A stretch of DNA of 64,000 nucleotides. Origin: Orientallactaga sibirica. Lineage: Eukaryota > Chordata > Mammalia > Rodentia > Dipodidae. Below the pieces are notes generated by a model, which saw only the letters and a program-made list of their open reading frames with translations, searched no databases and was not told the DNA's origin. The translations under genes were made by a program, and so were the position numbers. The DNA lies in NCBI GenBank assembly GCA_036365145.1, contig JAEOAD010000001.1, forward strand, positions 99,917,501-99,981,500, read 5' to 3'. Positions 33,560 through 45,322 of this stretch are shown here, piece by piece. Numbering within the stretch: position 1 is the stretch's first letter; each line of letters opens with the position of its first letter.

Positions 33560-36500
33560 TAAAATAATTACTAAAGTTCCTGAACTGGTGTAAATATTTG
33601 TCCTTAAAGATAATGAGTAAGAGTCAGTGCTGCACATACAAAAATTTGTTCAGTTACTTTCACCAAGGTGTCTCTACCATATCACCTGCTAGCTCTGATT
33701 AACTGTCAGAGTGCCATACTGTGCCCTGTAGTTTACTATGCGTCCCCCTAGTAGGAGAAACACATCACAAAAATCCACACATTCTTAGGAGTCACCATTT
33801 CATTCTTGAATACTTTCCATACAGTCCACCATTGAAAATCAGTGATGTTGTACATGTATTATCATAGTAACGGACTCATAAAATGAGTAAATTTTTCAAT
33901 GTGCATATGTGGAATGGCATCAGGCCACAGAGATGACTTTCAAACAAACCAAGCCCTGGAACAAGCATCTAAACTGATGGACTGTAAAATGATGTGACTA
34001 CATTGAGAAAAAAATGGGCATTTTATGCATGGGAATGAAAAGAAAGCTTTTGGGTGACCTTGAAAACATGTGTATAGGTCAGAGAAAATAGGAACCATGA
34101 GTGTCCTCATTATCACTTTTGTCTTCTCAACTTCCTGCTTTACTTCTTATGGTGATTAACTGATTAGCATTTTGTTCAGAAAGAGGAAATCAGAGCATCA
34201 CACCTTAATACCTATTGAATAATTTGTGAAGAGACCACCTTGAGGAAAAAATGATTCTCAATATTATATTTTCTGGTAAAAAATCACATAAAGTTCTATC
34301 ACATTCAACATTATCAAGGTATAAGCCTATGGGCAAAAGAGGTTACCTGTGGGTAAGGGGTCATTTTAGAAGAAAGCCATATACACACACACACTGGCCC
34401 ATGCAAAAATAGATCCAAAATAATAAGAGGGTTTAATTACTAATAAACTTACCTGAGACTCAATTCAGTTTCCCCAAAACTATTCATGGAGATGAACCAG
34501 TAAACATGTTTCAGCCTAAAATGAGTGTGAGTTAAATCCTTGTCTGTGATACTCCTAACAGTAGTTGTGAACTCTAAATACCATTCAGCATATGTTGTAT
34601 TTGATTTCTCTTAAAACACAGAGTCTGAGAAAAAGGTCTTGTGTGCAGCTAGTTTATTTCACCAAATAATCCAAAAGAATAGGTGTAGAAATTGGCTAGT
34701 TAAAGATAATGAAGGAAGCTAATCAAAGTTTATGTTACCATGGGAGATCAGTGATCGATGCTGCCAAGAGAATTCATCCAGGGACTGATGAAAACCAAAG
34801 CTACCCATAGACTGACTAGACTGTGATTGGGTGGTATAGGACAGCCACTATTTAATCCTTCTTTCAAAAATCATGAAACAGGAGGAATGTAGTAGTTCAA
34901 AAGCCAGGTCCACTACATTGAAGGAAATGCTTCACGTTGGTCATGATTGTTCATGTGTTAGAATACTATTTTTTTTCACAAATACATTTTGTGTTTTCAA
35001 ATTATTAAATTAAATGTATGATTGAATTTTATTTCCTTTCTTATTACTGTTCCACGTATACTGTGTGCAGGGTCAGTAAGGAAAGTAGAAAATCCAGCTT
35101 ACCCTCCTAATTACATCCCACCTATGAGGGATTCCTCAGTTCTATTTATAAACTTCCTGATTAAAAAGATACAGTGGAAACAGAATGAAGGGAGAAATAT
35201 CTATGACCATCTAGTAAAATAATATTTGTTGTAGCAATAAAAGGTGACGGAGAATGAGAGCATCAAATGTAGTGACTTTTTAATAAATGCCTAGAAAATT
35301 GTTTCAACTTTTGAAGGTATATATAATCAAGAAACTTCCATAATTCTTCAATAGCTAATAAAAATGAAGGATTATTAGACATTTTACTTGTCATTTAAGA
35401 AAAAGGGGAGGAGAATATGGAGGGACTTATTCCATAGCTTGCATCATAATTTTGTCAAGCATAGTAATAGGATGCCAAAATCCCTATAACTACACAGTGT
35501 ATTTCTAGATTATACAAGTCTGAACAATATTCTTTAGGCAACCTTTATTGTGGTGTAAGGCTTGTATTAAGGTAGTATCAGATTGCAGTAGTAGAGAGCC
35601 AATGAAAATAGTGATCACCATAGCAGGAAACATTTATAAAAATGTTAGACAAGAGATATCCAATAAAGATATTCTGCTACCCACATTTTTTGACATTCTC
35701 CTCTGCCATAGCCTGTACTAATGAATCTACAAGTTCCACTGGTTTCATCAATAGGAGAAAGCAATGCCTGTGCTGTGACATTTCAAGAATTACAGACTGT
35801 GGATCTATAGTCTAACCATTCATTACAGATTCAGATGTAATCTTAGAGCAGTAAATCATGCCATTCAAGCTTACGGCACTGTTCCTGTCTAGATGAGAAT
35901 GTCAATGGGATAAAAATTAGCAGTGCAGCATGTTAATAAAATGGGAAAATTCAAGCATGCCTTTTTAATATGATAATAACCTGACCCATATTTTTCTTAT
36001 TTTCTGTGAAAAGTGGTATTTTACCTAAGTTTTGAGGAATAACAGTTACAGTAATGAAATTTAAAATATGACAGATGTTAATAAATTAAGGTGCTTCGTA
36101 ATGACATAAAATTATTCCTCTGTGTTGCCTATGCACTATCCATGAGGCTGCAACATTTTAGTCCTCTTTAATTTACAATGAAACAGTTTTATTTCTTTCA
36201 GCAACAGTGAATATAATTTCCTTATCTATCACTAGAATGGTTTAACACCTTCATTAATCCACACATCATAAAGCAGGGAGTGATTTTGATTCCCCACACC
36301 AACCATTCATTGTTCCTGTTCCAGAAACTGAACTGCTATTTTCGTATTCCAAAGCTAGAGTTAGGGCCAGCATCTTCATGATATATCACAATTCAACACA
36401 AGATATAAGTGTGGGTTGCATAATGTCTCTATTTCTTTATAATTATGGGTAAAATTGTCATTAGGCTTTGGAACACATTAGAACAGCCTTTAAATAATGG

Positions 36501-36711
36501 ATATGTGATGATGGAAACAGCAGTCCTGAGTCTTGAGAAGTGTTTTTCTCACAAAAATCTAGGAGAAGCCTGGAGCAACTTCTTTTATCCCGTCCTCTTC
36601 TCAATGCAGAAGCTCTTATATGCTGACTATTTGAAGACAGCAGCTCAAGGTAGAACTGAAGATTTTGCTCCTTCTCCCAGAAGAGCTCTGAAGCTATCCT
36701 GATCACCTCCT
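33560..36711. other. Longest repeat-free interval, no gene seen
   Basis: About 3.1 kb of AT-rich sequence without SINE, LTR or L1 signatures I could recognise and without a frame resembling a known protein. The (CA)n run near 34382 is very short. Whether it is conserved cannot be judged from one sequence. Confidence 0.5.
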
Positions 36712-37200
36712 GAGCATGGCAGACTCTCCTGTTCAGTAGGCTCTATGTACAGTATGTACAGACATCTCTTGAACATCAGAGAATCTCCTGTGCAGAAGGC
36801 TATCTCTCCCGGTACACAAAGACAGCACTTGAACATAACAGCATCCAGCATCTCCTGTTTAACAGACTCTCTCTGTGGTACACATAGACAGATATCCTTG
36901 GGCCTCATAGCATCTCCTATTCAAAAGGTAAACACAGACAACCCTGAGCATCACAGCATCTCCTGTTCAGAAGGTGCACACAGACATCCCTGAGCATCAC
37001 AGCATCTCCCATTCAGAAGGTGCACACAGACATCCCTGAGCATCACAGCATCTCCTGTTCAGCAGGTTCAACAGACATCCCTGAGGCTCACAGCATCTCC
37101 TGCTCAGCAGGCTTCTTCTGCAGTACACAGACATCTCATGATGATCAGAAAATCTCCTGTTCAGAAGGCTCTCTCTGCAGGTACACAGAGACAACTGTAA
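36712..37200. repeat. Minisatellite, nine units of about 46 bp
   Basis: Units carry gcatctcctgttcagaagg followed by a 'acacagacatccctgag' type spacer. Central copies start at 36910, 36956, 37002, 37048 and 37093, giving a period of 45-46 bp. Outer copies are 55-70 bp because they carry an extra 'ctctctgc(g)gta' insert. Unit length is not a multiple of three, so it is not a protein repeat. Confidence 0.93.
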
Positions 37201-37263
37201 TCTGTATTGTACTGGAGAGTGTAGAGACATTTATAATGTTGTAATAATAAATTATTCAGTCTC

Positions 37264-40080
37264 GTACTACCTTGAAATAAACCTAACAAACTAAATGAAA
37301 GATCTCAACAATGACAACTTTAAAACACTCAAGACAGAAATTGCAGATCACACTAGGAAATGGAAAGACATCCCTTGTTCTTGGATTGAAAGAATCAATA
37401 TTGTGAAAATGACAATCTTACCAAAAGCAATCTACACATTTAATGCAATCCCCATCAAAATTCTAATGGCATTCTTCATGGAAATAGAAAAAAAATCCAA
37501 AAATTCATTTGGAAGCACAGAAAAACCTCAAATATCTAAAACAATTCTGATTAACAAAAATAAGGCTGGTGGTATCACCATATATGATTTTAACCTGTAT
37601 TACAGAGCCATAGTAACAAAAACAAGATGGTACTGGCACAAAAACAGTCACATAGATCAATGGAACAGAATAGAGGACCAAGATATAAATCCGGGTAGCT
37701 ACAGCCACCTCATCTTTGACAAAGATGACAAAAATACTCACTAGAAAAAAGACAGCCTCTTCTGCAAATTATTCTAGGAAAACTGGATATGTATCTGTAG
37801 AAGGATGAAAATAGATTCTTATCTTTCTTCATGCACAATAATTAAGTCCAAATGGATCAAAGACCTTAATATCAGATCTGAAACTCTGAAACTGCTATAG
37901 GAAAAAAGTAGGGGAAAGCCTTCAACATATTGGTTTTGGCAGAGACTTTCTGAATATAACCCTAGTTGCTCAGAAAATAAAATCATTGATCAACTGCTGG
38001 GGCCTTGTAAAATTACAGAGCTTTTATACATCAAAGGACACTGAATAGAGCAAAAAGACAACCTACAGAATGGGAGAAAACTATTGCCAGCTATACACCC
38101 GACAGAGGATTAATAGCCAGGATATACAAAGAACTCAAAAAATTATTTAATAAAAATTCAAGCAACCCATTTAAAATTGGCTATGAAACTAAATAGTTCT
38201 CAAAAGAAGAAATATAGATGGCATATAAACATCTAAAATGTCCTACATCCCTAGCCATCAGGGAAATGCAAATTAAAACTACTTTAAGAGTCCATCTCAC
38301 TCCTGTCCAAATGGCTACCATCATGAAAACAAATGACAATAAATGCTGGTGAGGATGCACAAAAATAGAAACTGTTCTACACTATTTGTGGAAATGGAAT
38401 CTGGTACAGCCATTGTAGAAATCAGTGTGGAGAATCCTGAGACAACTATCACTCCTAGACATAGATCCTAAGGACTCATCTCACTACCTTAGAGATACTT
38501 GCTCAACATATTTATTGCCACTCTAGTCACAATAGCTAGGAAATGGAACCAGCCTAGATGTCCCTCAATTGATGAGTGGATAACAAAGATGTGGCACATT
38601 TATACAATGGAGTTTTACTCAGCAGTAAAGAAAAAATAAGTTATGAAATTTGCAGGAAAATGGGTGGAACTGGAAAGTATTATTCTTAGTGAGGTAACCC
38701 AGGCCCAGAAAGCCAAATATCACATGTTCTCTCTCATATGTGGATCCTAGCTACAAATGATTGGACTTCTTTGTGAGTTGGAATAAAACTCAGTAACAGA
38801 GGCCAGTAAGCTAGAAAGGGGATATAAACAGAATAGAAAGGAAGGGAGGGGGGACTTAATAGGAAAGTATTGTATATATGTAAGTAGAAGAACAGCTTAG
38901 TGGGGGTGGAAAGGCCTAAGTGAGATCAGGGGAAGGGATTGAGTAAAGGAAAGGTGGAGGGAGGACTAATCAAAATCTAAGAGGGTATGAATAAGTCATA
39001 TGGAAACCTACTCTTTTGGACAATGGAACACCCAGAAGCCTTAGATTTTTACTAGAAAATTTTCAGTGCCAGGGATGGGATGCCTTCCAGTGAGTTGTTG
39101 GCCAGGAAGGTCCGATGCCCCCAAAATAATATATGTCATTGCCAAAGCTCTTGGTTTCCCACCAGGAATAGATGGTAAGACCCTATTGCTGAAAACTCCA
39201 CATACTTGGGCTTCAAGGTCACTGAGAAATCCTGCTGGAGCTGAGCTGAAAACCTTCTCCATTTAGACCATCTGACTGAAAGCTGTAAAAAGCTATACTG
39301 TGTGCCATTCAAGGGAGAGAGAGAAGTCACAAGGGCAAATACTCAACAGTGAACACTGCAAGGCTTAAATTCGGCCAGCCAGGCCAAATGAGCCAAAGGA
39401 TATAATAGTGGCATGTCTGTTATGGGGGAAACCAACCGCTCTCTAATTGGAATGGAGGCCCACTCCATGGGAGGGAATACATGCCTGATACTGAAAACCT
39501 ATGACCAGGGTAGTTATGAGCACTATGTGTGTAACTTCTGGTGGTGTCTGGCTAAATTTATATACTATGTTCACCAAGCTGCCAAGTAAGCACTTCTCTT
39601 ATTGTTCATAGCTGTATATTAATGCTACTTTCCCTTTTGGTTAGAGAAGCTTCTCTTTTCAGATGGTAGTGATGTCTGGGATGACTCAGAAGGCACCATG
39701 GTGATGAGAAGAAGTGATAGAGGAGTGCTCAGCACTGAAACATCTCTATGATACCTTCCAAGGCTCAGGGTCCATTGTGGAGGTGGTGGCAGAAAGAATG
39801 TAAGAGCCAAAGGAAGAGTAGGACTCTCTACAATGTGCTCCTCTAGACACAAAATGGCCTGGATATCCATGAATTCACAGTGCCTGACCACTATCTACAT
39901 AAGACCATTATAATAGGAGGAAAAGATGATGACATCAAAATAAAAGAGACTGATTGAGAGGGGCAAAGGGTATGATGGAGAGTGGAGTTGCAAAGGGGCA
40001 AGTGGGGGGAGGGAGCGAATTACCATGAGCGAATTACAGTCTATAATTATGGAAGTTTTCAAAATTTTTCTTTAAAAAAA
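37264..40080 (+). mobile_element. 5'-truncated L1 (ORF2 end plus ~1.3 kb 3' UTR)
   Basis: Begins inside ORF2 within the 'YLEINLTN' stretch, immediately after the minisatellite. Frame 37295-37744 encodes ORF2p residues with [19 protein letters not shown] and [19 protein letters not shown], hallmarks of the region after the RT domain. After the stop at 37742 the ORF2 homology continues with many stops and shifts to about 38760, including the WNQP and YNG(M)E-F-Y-S-A-V segments near 38540-38620. The 3' UTR runs to an A-rich end near 40080. ORF2 protein nicks DNA and primes reverse transcription; this copy is dead. Confidence 0.92.
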
Positions 40081-42121
40081 GAACTTACAAAAAAACCCTT
40101 TCCACCTGATATAAATAAATAAATTCTATTTATTTTATTTAGTCTTCTAGTGATATGTGTTCCAATGGAATTTTATAATTTCCAGGGAGTTTATGAAATT
40201 GCTTCAGCATATAGAAAAGCTTGCAATATGAAGGAGATATCACGTGATGTTGAGCTGGAATACTGATGACAATGTAAAGCCAAAGAGCTTTAGAGGATGC
40301 TCCGTTCACAGGAAGCCTAATAATTTACGACTATCAACAATTTAGGGAATAATGAATTATAGCTGCATCATTTTAAGGAGTAGAAATTTAAGAATGAAGA
40401 AAGTGGAGAAATAACCTAGAGAGTTAACAATAATTTGCGATATGAACAGAAACTATACATCATGGGGTTACTCCCATGACTTAAGGAAGAAATGAATATA
40501 ATTAGTGCATTGGTGATTATAGCTTTTGCGAACACTTATTTTAGGAAACCATATTTATAGATACAGTGTGAATCTCATTAAAATTGCCAAATGATTTACA
40601 ATAAAAAGCATCTACAAAATGTGATAACCAAAAACAATAGGAAAGTGTAGGAATGACCTAAAGAGTAACAATAACTAATAATATGAACAGAAACTGTGCA
40701 TCACTCTCATCTGCCCCTCACATGAGAAGTCATCTATCTTACAAAAGTCTCTTCCATGCAGAATGAAGAAAAAATGCAAAACTGTTTGGAAACATAAACT
40801 TTCAGGCTACTATTCACAACAATTCAGACAAATATATATGTAATATTATGTTCATGCCAAGTTTTATCATCCGCAAATATGTGGAGGTAAGGTAGAGAAT
40901 ATTCAAAGTGACTTTGAAAATGCAACATTTTAATATTCAACCAGGAACCTTCACTACTTCAAAATCCTTATATTTATAATACCTATTTGTTACTGTACCA
41001 TATATTCCTGTGTGCATATGCTAGTTAAGATTTTATAATTTTGTAGTACAGAGGATTGATCCAAGGAACTTGCCTATGCTAGTCAAAACCTCAGCTACTG
41101 AGCTATATTACCAGGCTAAAATGCAATTTTCTCACATACATTTTTTATTTTATTAGGTAAGGCAAGGGAAATATTAACTCTAATCTAAGATTTGAAAATA
41201 AAAGCAAAAATAACAATGCAACTAATTATAAACATAACAGCTAATATTAGGTTCAAAATTATTTTTTTAATATTTCAGCAGCTAAAATAAAGTTCAGTTA
41301 TAAATATCATTAAGACTGATCTCAAGGAGAGGCTTCTAAGAATGAGTTCACTAGAGTTCCAAAAGTTTTCCAAGTTTTCCTGACATCATACTTAACTTCT
41401 ATTTGTAATGGAAAGCTGCCTTGTCTAATCCAACAATTTTGTCCCCACATAAATAACTTTTCAAGATTTCAAGCTTAGAGAAAAATCAGAAAATCACATA
41501 CACTTATAATGAAATAAGACATGTCTTTTCACTGTGGAGAGTATTGTAATATGTTGACATGTGACATTTCTTTGTTGACGGCACATTCAACTGCTCTAAA
41601 CATTAGCACAGGTGACTAATTGGTGTCATTACTGCTTCAGAGACACATTTCCCTCAATGGTTATGTGGTTGTTTATCACTGAATGTGGTGACCCGTGGTA
41701 GATTCCTGGCATCCTCTCTTAGAAAATACCAGTATGCAAAAGTAATGAGCTGACTCCAGCTTCACAGACAGTTTCATCCAGACATGCATAGCAAGATGTT
41801 TTGGCTTGAGGCAGTAACACTAGGAAAGTTCTTCTTTTGAAGTGATGATATTTCAGCACAAAAGGTGTCCTTTTATAAATTGGAGATTTTGGAGAAGCAC
41901 AGGGTAAACCGTCAACTATTTTATTTCATAAGCTTTTGTGCTACTGTGATGAAAGCATGGCTACAAAGATAGTACCATAAGAGGAATTGAAGTGTAGTTC
42001 ACTCAAATTATAAAATTGAGATTTGAGAGAATGTCAAGGTAATTCAAAGTAAAATGGATAATTTTTATCTCAACAACTGGTTCTTGAAAAGTTAGACTTT
42101 GTATTAAAAGTAAAAAATTTT
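40081..42121. other. No gene or recognised repeat
   Basis: About 2 kb of AT-rich sequence; nothing supported. Confidence 0.5.
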
Positions 42122-42456
42122 CCAGGGAAATGGATCAGTTGGTAAAAGCACTCAATGGGCAAGCATAAGGACCAGACTTAGATCTCCAATACCCACATAG
42201 AAAACTGGCATGGCTGAGACCATCTATAAACCCCACATGGAGAAGCACAAAGACAGGAAGATTGCTGGGGCTCACTGTTCATCCAGGCTAACTGAAAAAT
42301 GGTGTTGGCTCCAGGCTAAGTGAGCATAAAAGCAACTGAAGATTACACACAATGGCCTCTTCTGGCCTCCACATGTGTGCTCATGGGGCATGTGCAACTA
42401 CATACACATGTACATTCAACACATGCACATGACATATGCATGCACACAAAGGTAAA
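42122..42456 (+). repeat. B4/RSINE-like repeat
   Basis: Degenerate tRNA-like head ('aaatggatcagttggtaaaagcact'), middle 'caggaagattgctggggctcac...ccaggctaact', and an end 'tggcctccacatgtgtgctcatgg' followed by CA-rich sequence, typical of rodent B4-type composites. Confidence 0.65.
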
Positions 42457-42519
42457 TATTACAAATTCTGAACACTGTACCATATTATAAAAGTAAACAT
42501 AAAAGTAATAGTTTAAAAA

Positions 42520-42817
42520 TTATTATTATTTTTTATTATTTTATTTATTTTGGAGAGAGACACACACAGAGAGACAGACAGACAGACAAAGAGGGAGAGA
42601 GACAGATAGAGATGGTTGTGCCAGCAGCCTCTCAGCTGCTTCGAACGAAATCCAGATGTGTGCGCTGCCTTGTGGGCAAATGCGGCATTGCGCCCTTGCG
42701 TCACTTTGTTTCTGGCTAAACGTGGGACCTGGAGATTGGAACTGCTGGAGATTGGAACCAGTGTTCTTAGGCTTAGCAGGCAGGCACCTTAACCGCTAAG
42801 CCATCTCTCCAGCCCAA
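42520..42817 (-). repeat. tRNA-derived SINE, longer subtype
   Basis: Minus strand, with the direct-repeated 'ctggagattggaac' segment (two copies at 42729-42758) and 'gcggcattgcgcccttgcg'. (ATT)n tail. Head 'aagccatctctccagccca'. Confidence 0.94.
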
Positions 42818-42961
42818 AAATTAATTTTTAAAAAATTATTTTTAAAATGCATGAGAAAACTATAGTAAACTTTAATTAGGCAAGAGTTTCTTCAACCATA
42901 CATAGAATATATCAATAATTTGAACTTAAAATTAAAATGTTTGCTTTTTAAAAGTTAATAG

Positions 42962-43290
42962 TGGGCTGGTAAGATGGCTCAGATAGTAAAATTCTTGCCT
43001 CACAAGCTTTAGGACCTAAGTTTGCATCTGTAGCACCCATATAAAAGGTGGCTATGGCCATAGGCACCTGTAATCCCACCACTGCAGAGGTAGAAATAGA
43101 AGGATCTCCACAGATTGCTGTCCAGTGAATATAGCCAAATCAGTAAGCTCCAGGTTCAATGAGAGACAGATTCAAAATGTAAGGTGGAAAGTAATGGAGG
43201 AAGAAACCCAATGTTGACCTCTCATCTCCACGTTCAGGATACACACATACATGCCCACCCACACACATACCTGTGCCCCTTGCATACACA
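42962..43290 (+). repeat. B4/RSINE-like repeat
   Basis: Head 'tgggctggtaagatggctcagat', B1-like middle 'gcacctgtaatcccaccactgcag', and an end with 'tgttgacctctcatctccac' and ACACAC. Second B4-like copy within 1 kb, same orientation. Confidence 0.7.
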
Positions 43291-43429
43291 TGAAAATGCA
43301 TACCACACAAATAATTACATACAAATAGTTAAACCAGGATAGTGTTAAATAAACCTAAAGTCACACAGGATTAAAACAAATAACTAACAAAACTCACTTC
43401 TCTGAGAAAAAAACAATGCAACAAAGCAA

Positions 43430-43640
43430 AAGCCAACAAAATATTTAAAGAGATACTTTACTAAAGAAGACATGAGAATGCTCAATGAATGCATCAAACA
43501 ATACTCAACTATATTACCTAAATGTGATAAAATACTATGGAACATTTAAAATGTAAGAGGAAACAGCATGTACAAAAATGATTAATTTCAAAATAAGTAT
43601 CCTAAGTGAAATAAGGCAAATAAGAAGAGAATAGATATAT
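43430..43640 (+). repeat. Ancient L1 ORF2 fragment
   Basis: Encodes TKEDMRMLNECIKQYSTI-like residues (compare the FSKEDIQ..NRHMKKCS part of ORF2p), then skips to a piece like 'ctaagtgaaataaggca' from the ORF2 end. Badly decayed. Confidence 0.55.
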
Positions 43641-44319
43641 TAAAAAATCTCTGAAAAGAAAAAAGGTTGAGATGAATTAAATTTAATGTATTTTAGTTGA
43701 ATAATGATTCATGTACTGTGTATCACTCAGCCCAGACTCAGAGTAGGATGGTGGGGGTGACTCAGAGAGCTCCATGTATACTATGGTCAGTGGGTGTTTA
43801 CAGACAAAACATAAAGTATCAGAAAAGTGGCTGGATTTACTATATTTAAGCATTTGCCTGACCTGGACATGGGCTGAGCAATTGGCTACCCAGAACTGGC
43901 AGGAGTTCAGCTGGCTGCATATTGGATATTCAGCTAATTTTTACTAAGTGTATACTGCTAAATTGGATTTGGGATTGCCTACTAAGATAGGCTACAATTT
44001 GCTATTCAAGAACTCAAAGCATAAAGTCAGCCTCAGACCCAAGTTCAGAATTCTGTTCATATATTAAAACACAAACTGCACTAGTAGATGTCAGACCAGT
44101 GGTTTCCCACAGTAGAAGTTAAGTCTGGGAGGAAAAGATTATTAAATAAAATATAAAATATAAGGGATAGTATATATTTTCTTATGTCATCTGTGGTGAT
44201 AGTCTCACATGGATATACATATGATAAAGTCCATCAAAATGCCAATGTTTAAGAGTTCTTATACATCAGTTATTCCTCAGTAAGTTTAAATAATAAGTCT
44301 ACAATAGAGGCATGTTACT
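43641..44319. other. No gene or recognised repeat
   Basis: Nothing supported. Confidence 0.5.
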
Positions 44320-44991
44320 TGTAGCAGACACCTTCAGGTTGGCTGAGATGAACTTCCAAACCAGGCACAGTTAGAAAAGAAAAGGATTTATTGAAGCTTC
44401 CAGGGGAAGTTCCATAATGGCAGGAGAAGCTGACCCGCTTTTACAGAACTAAACACAGAGAGAAAAGCTACAAGCCACAAGACAAAAGCCACACAGCACA
44501 CTTCAGGAACTCCAGGTGGAACTAGGCACTTTGCATATCTTTAGATTGGAATTTCAAACCCACCACCACACCTTAAGATCTGCCCAGCGACACCTTCTCC
44601 AGCCAGTTGGCTACATATCCAAAGTACAAACTAATAAAATACTGAATATATTGGGGGTTATCTATTCAAACTACCACATTCTGCTCCTGGCCCCCAATAG
44701 ATTCAAAACCATCACCCATTGTAAATTGTATTCATTACAGTTTCGAAGGTCTGAACAATTTTTACCAACTTAAGATAGTTCCAAAGTCCTATGAGACAAA
44801 AGCCACACAGCACACTTCAGGAACTCTAGGTGGAACTAGGCACTTTGCATTTCTTTAGATTGGAATTTCAGACTCACCACCACACCTTAAGATCCACCCA
44901 GTGACACTTCCTCCAGCCAGGTGGCTGCAAATCCAAACTACAAACTAATAAAACACTGAATATATTGGGGACCAACTATTCAAACTACAAC
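44320..44991 (-). mobile_element. MaLR-like LTR element with large internal deletion
   Basis: On the minus strand: a 3' LTR (44678-44320, TG...CA), ~110 bp of internal 3' end (44679-44790, gccaggagcagaa-type sequence next to the LTR), and a truncated first LTR (about 44791-44991). The element's body is otherwise missing. It does not code for protein. Confidence 0.82.
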
Positions 44992-45322
44992 AGTGCTCAG
45001 GTCTTCCTATGATGTACTGAGATGGCCCTTGCCTGTCACAGTGCAAGGAAGTTAAGTCTTTTACTGGCTAGGTCTATTGATAATTTATTATTCCACCTGA
45101 GCACCTTTCACATGCCTCTCGCATGCTAGGAATTTTGAACATCTTACCACACTCTGTGGTAGAGCAACTTGGACAGTTCAGGTCACTCTTTCCATATAGT
45201 AAGGGGGTTGTGACAATATATTTTGATTTACAGGCATTTAAAATGGAAAGGTTATATTGTCTCCAAAATGCACAGTGAATTTGGATACAGTATAGTTTCA
45301 GGCAATGAACCCTGTAGATTAA
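44992..45322. other. No gene or recognised repeat
   Basis: Short unique interval between two LTR elements. Confidence 0.5.

Noticed and set aside
36712..37200. Regular spaced repeats, considered as a CRISPR array
   Set aside because: This is a rodent genome; unit and spacer are both repeated, with no unique spacers.
36997..37230. Minus-strand frame with LLNRRCCDAQGCL-like repeats, considered as a Cys-rich repeat protein
   Set aside because: The 46-bp unit shifts frame each copy; the resemblance spans only two units.
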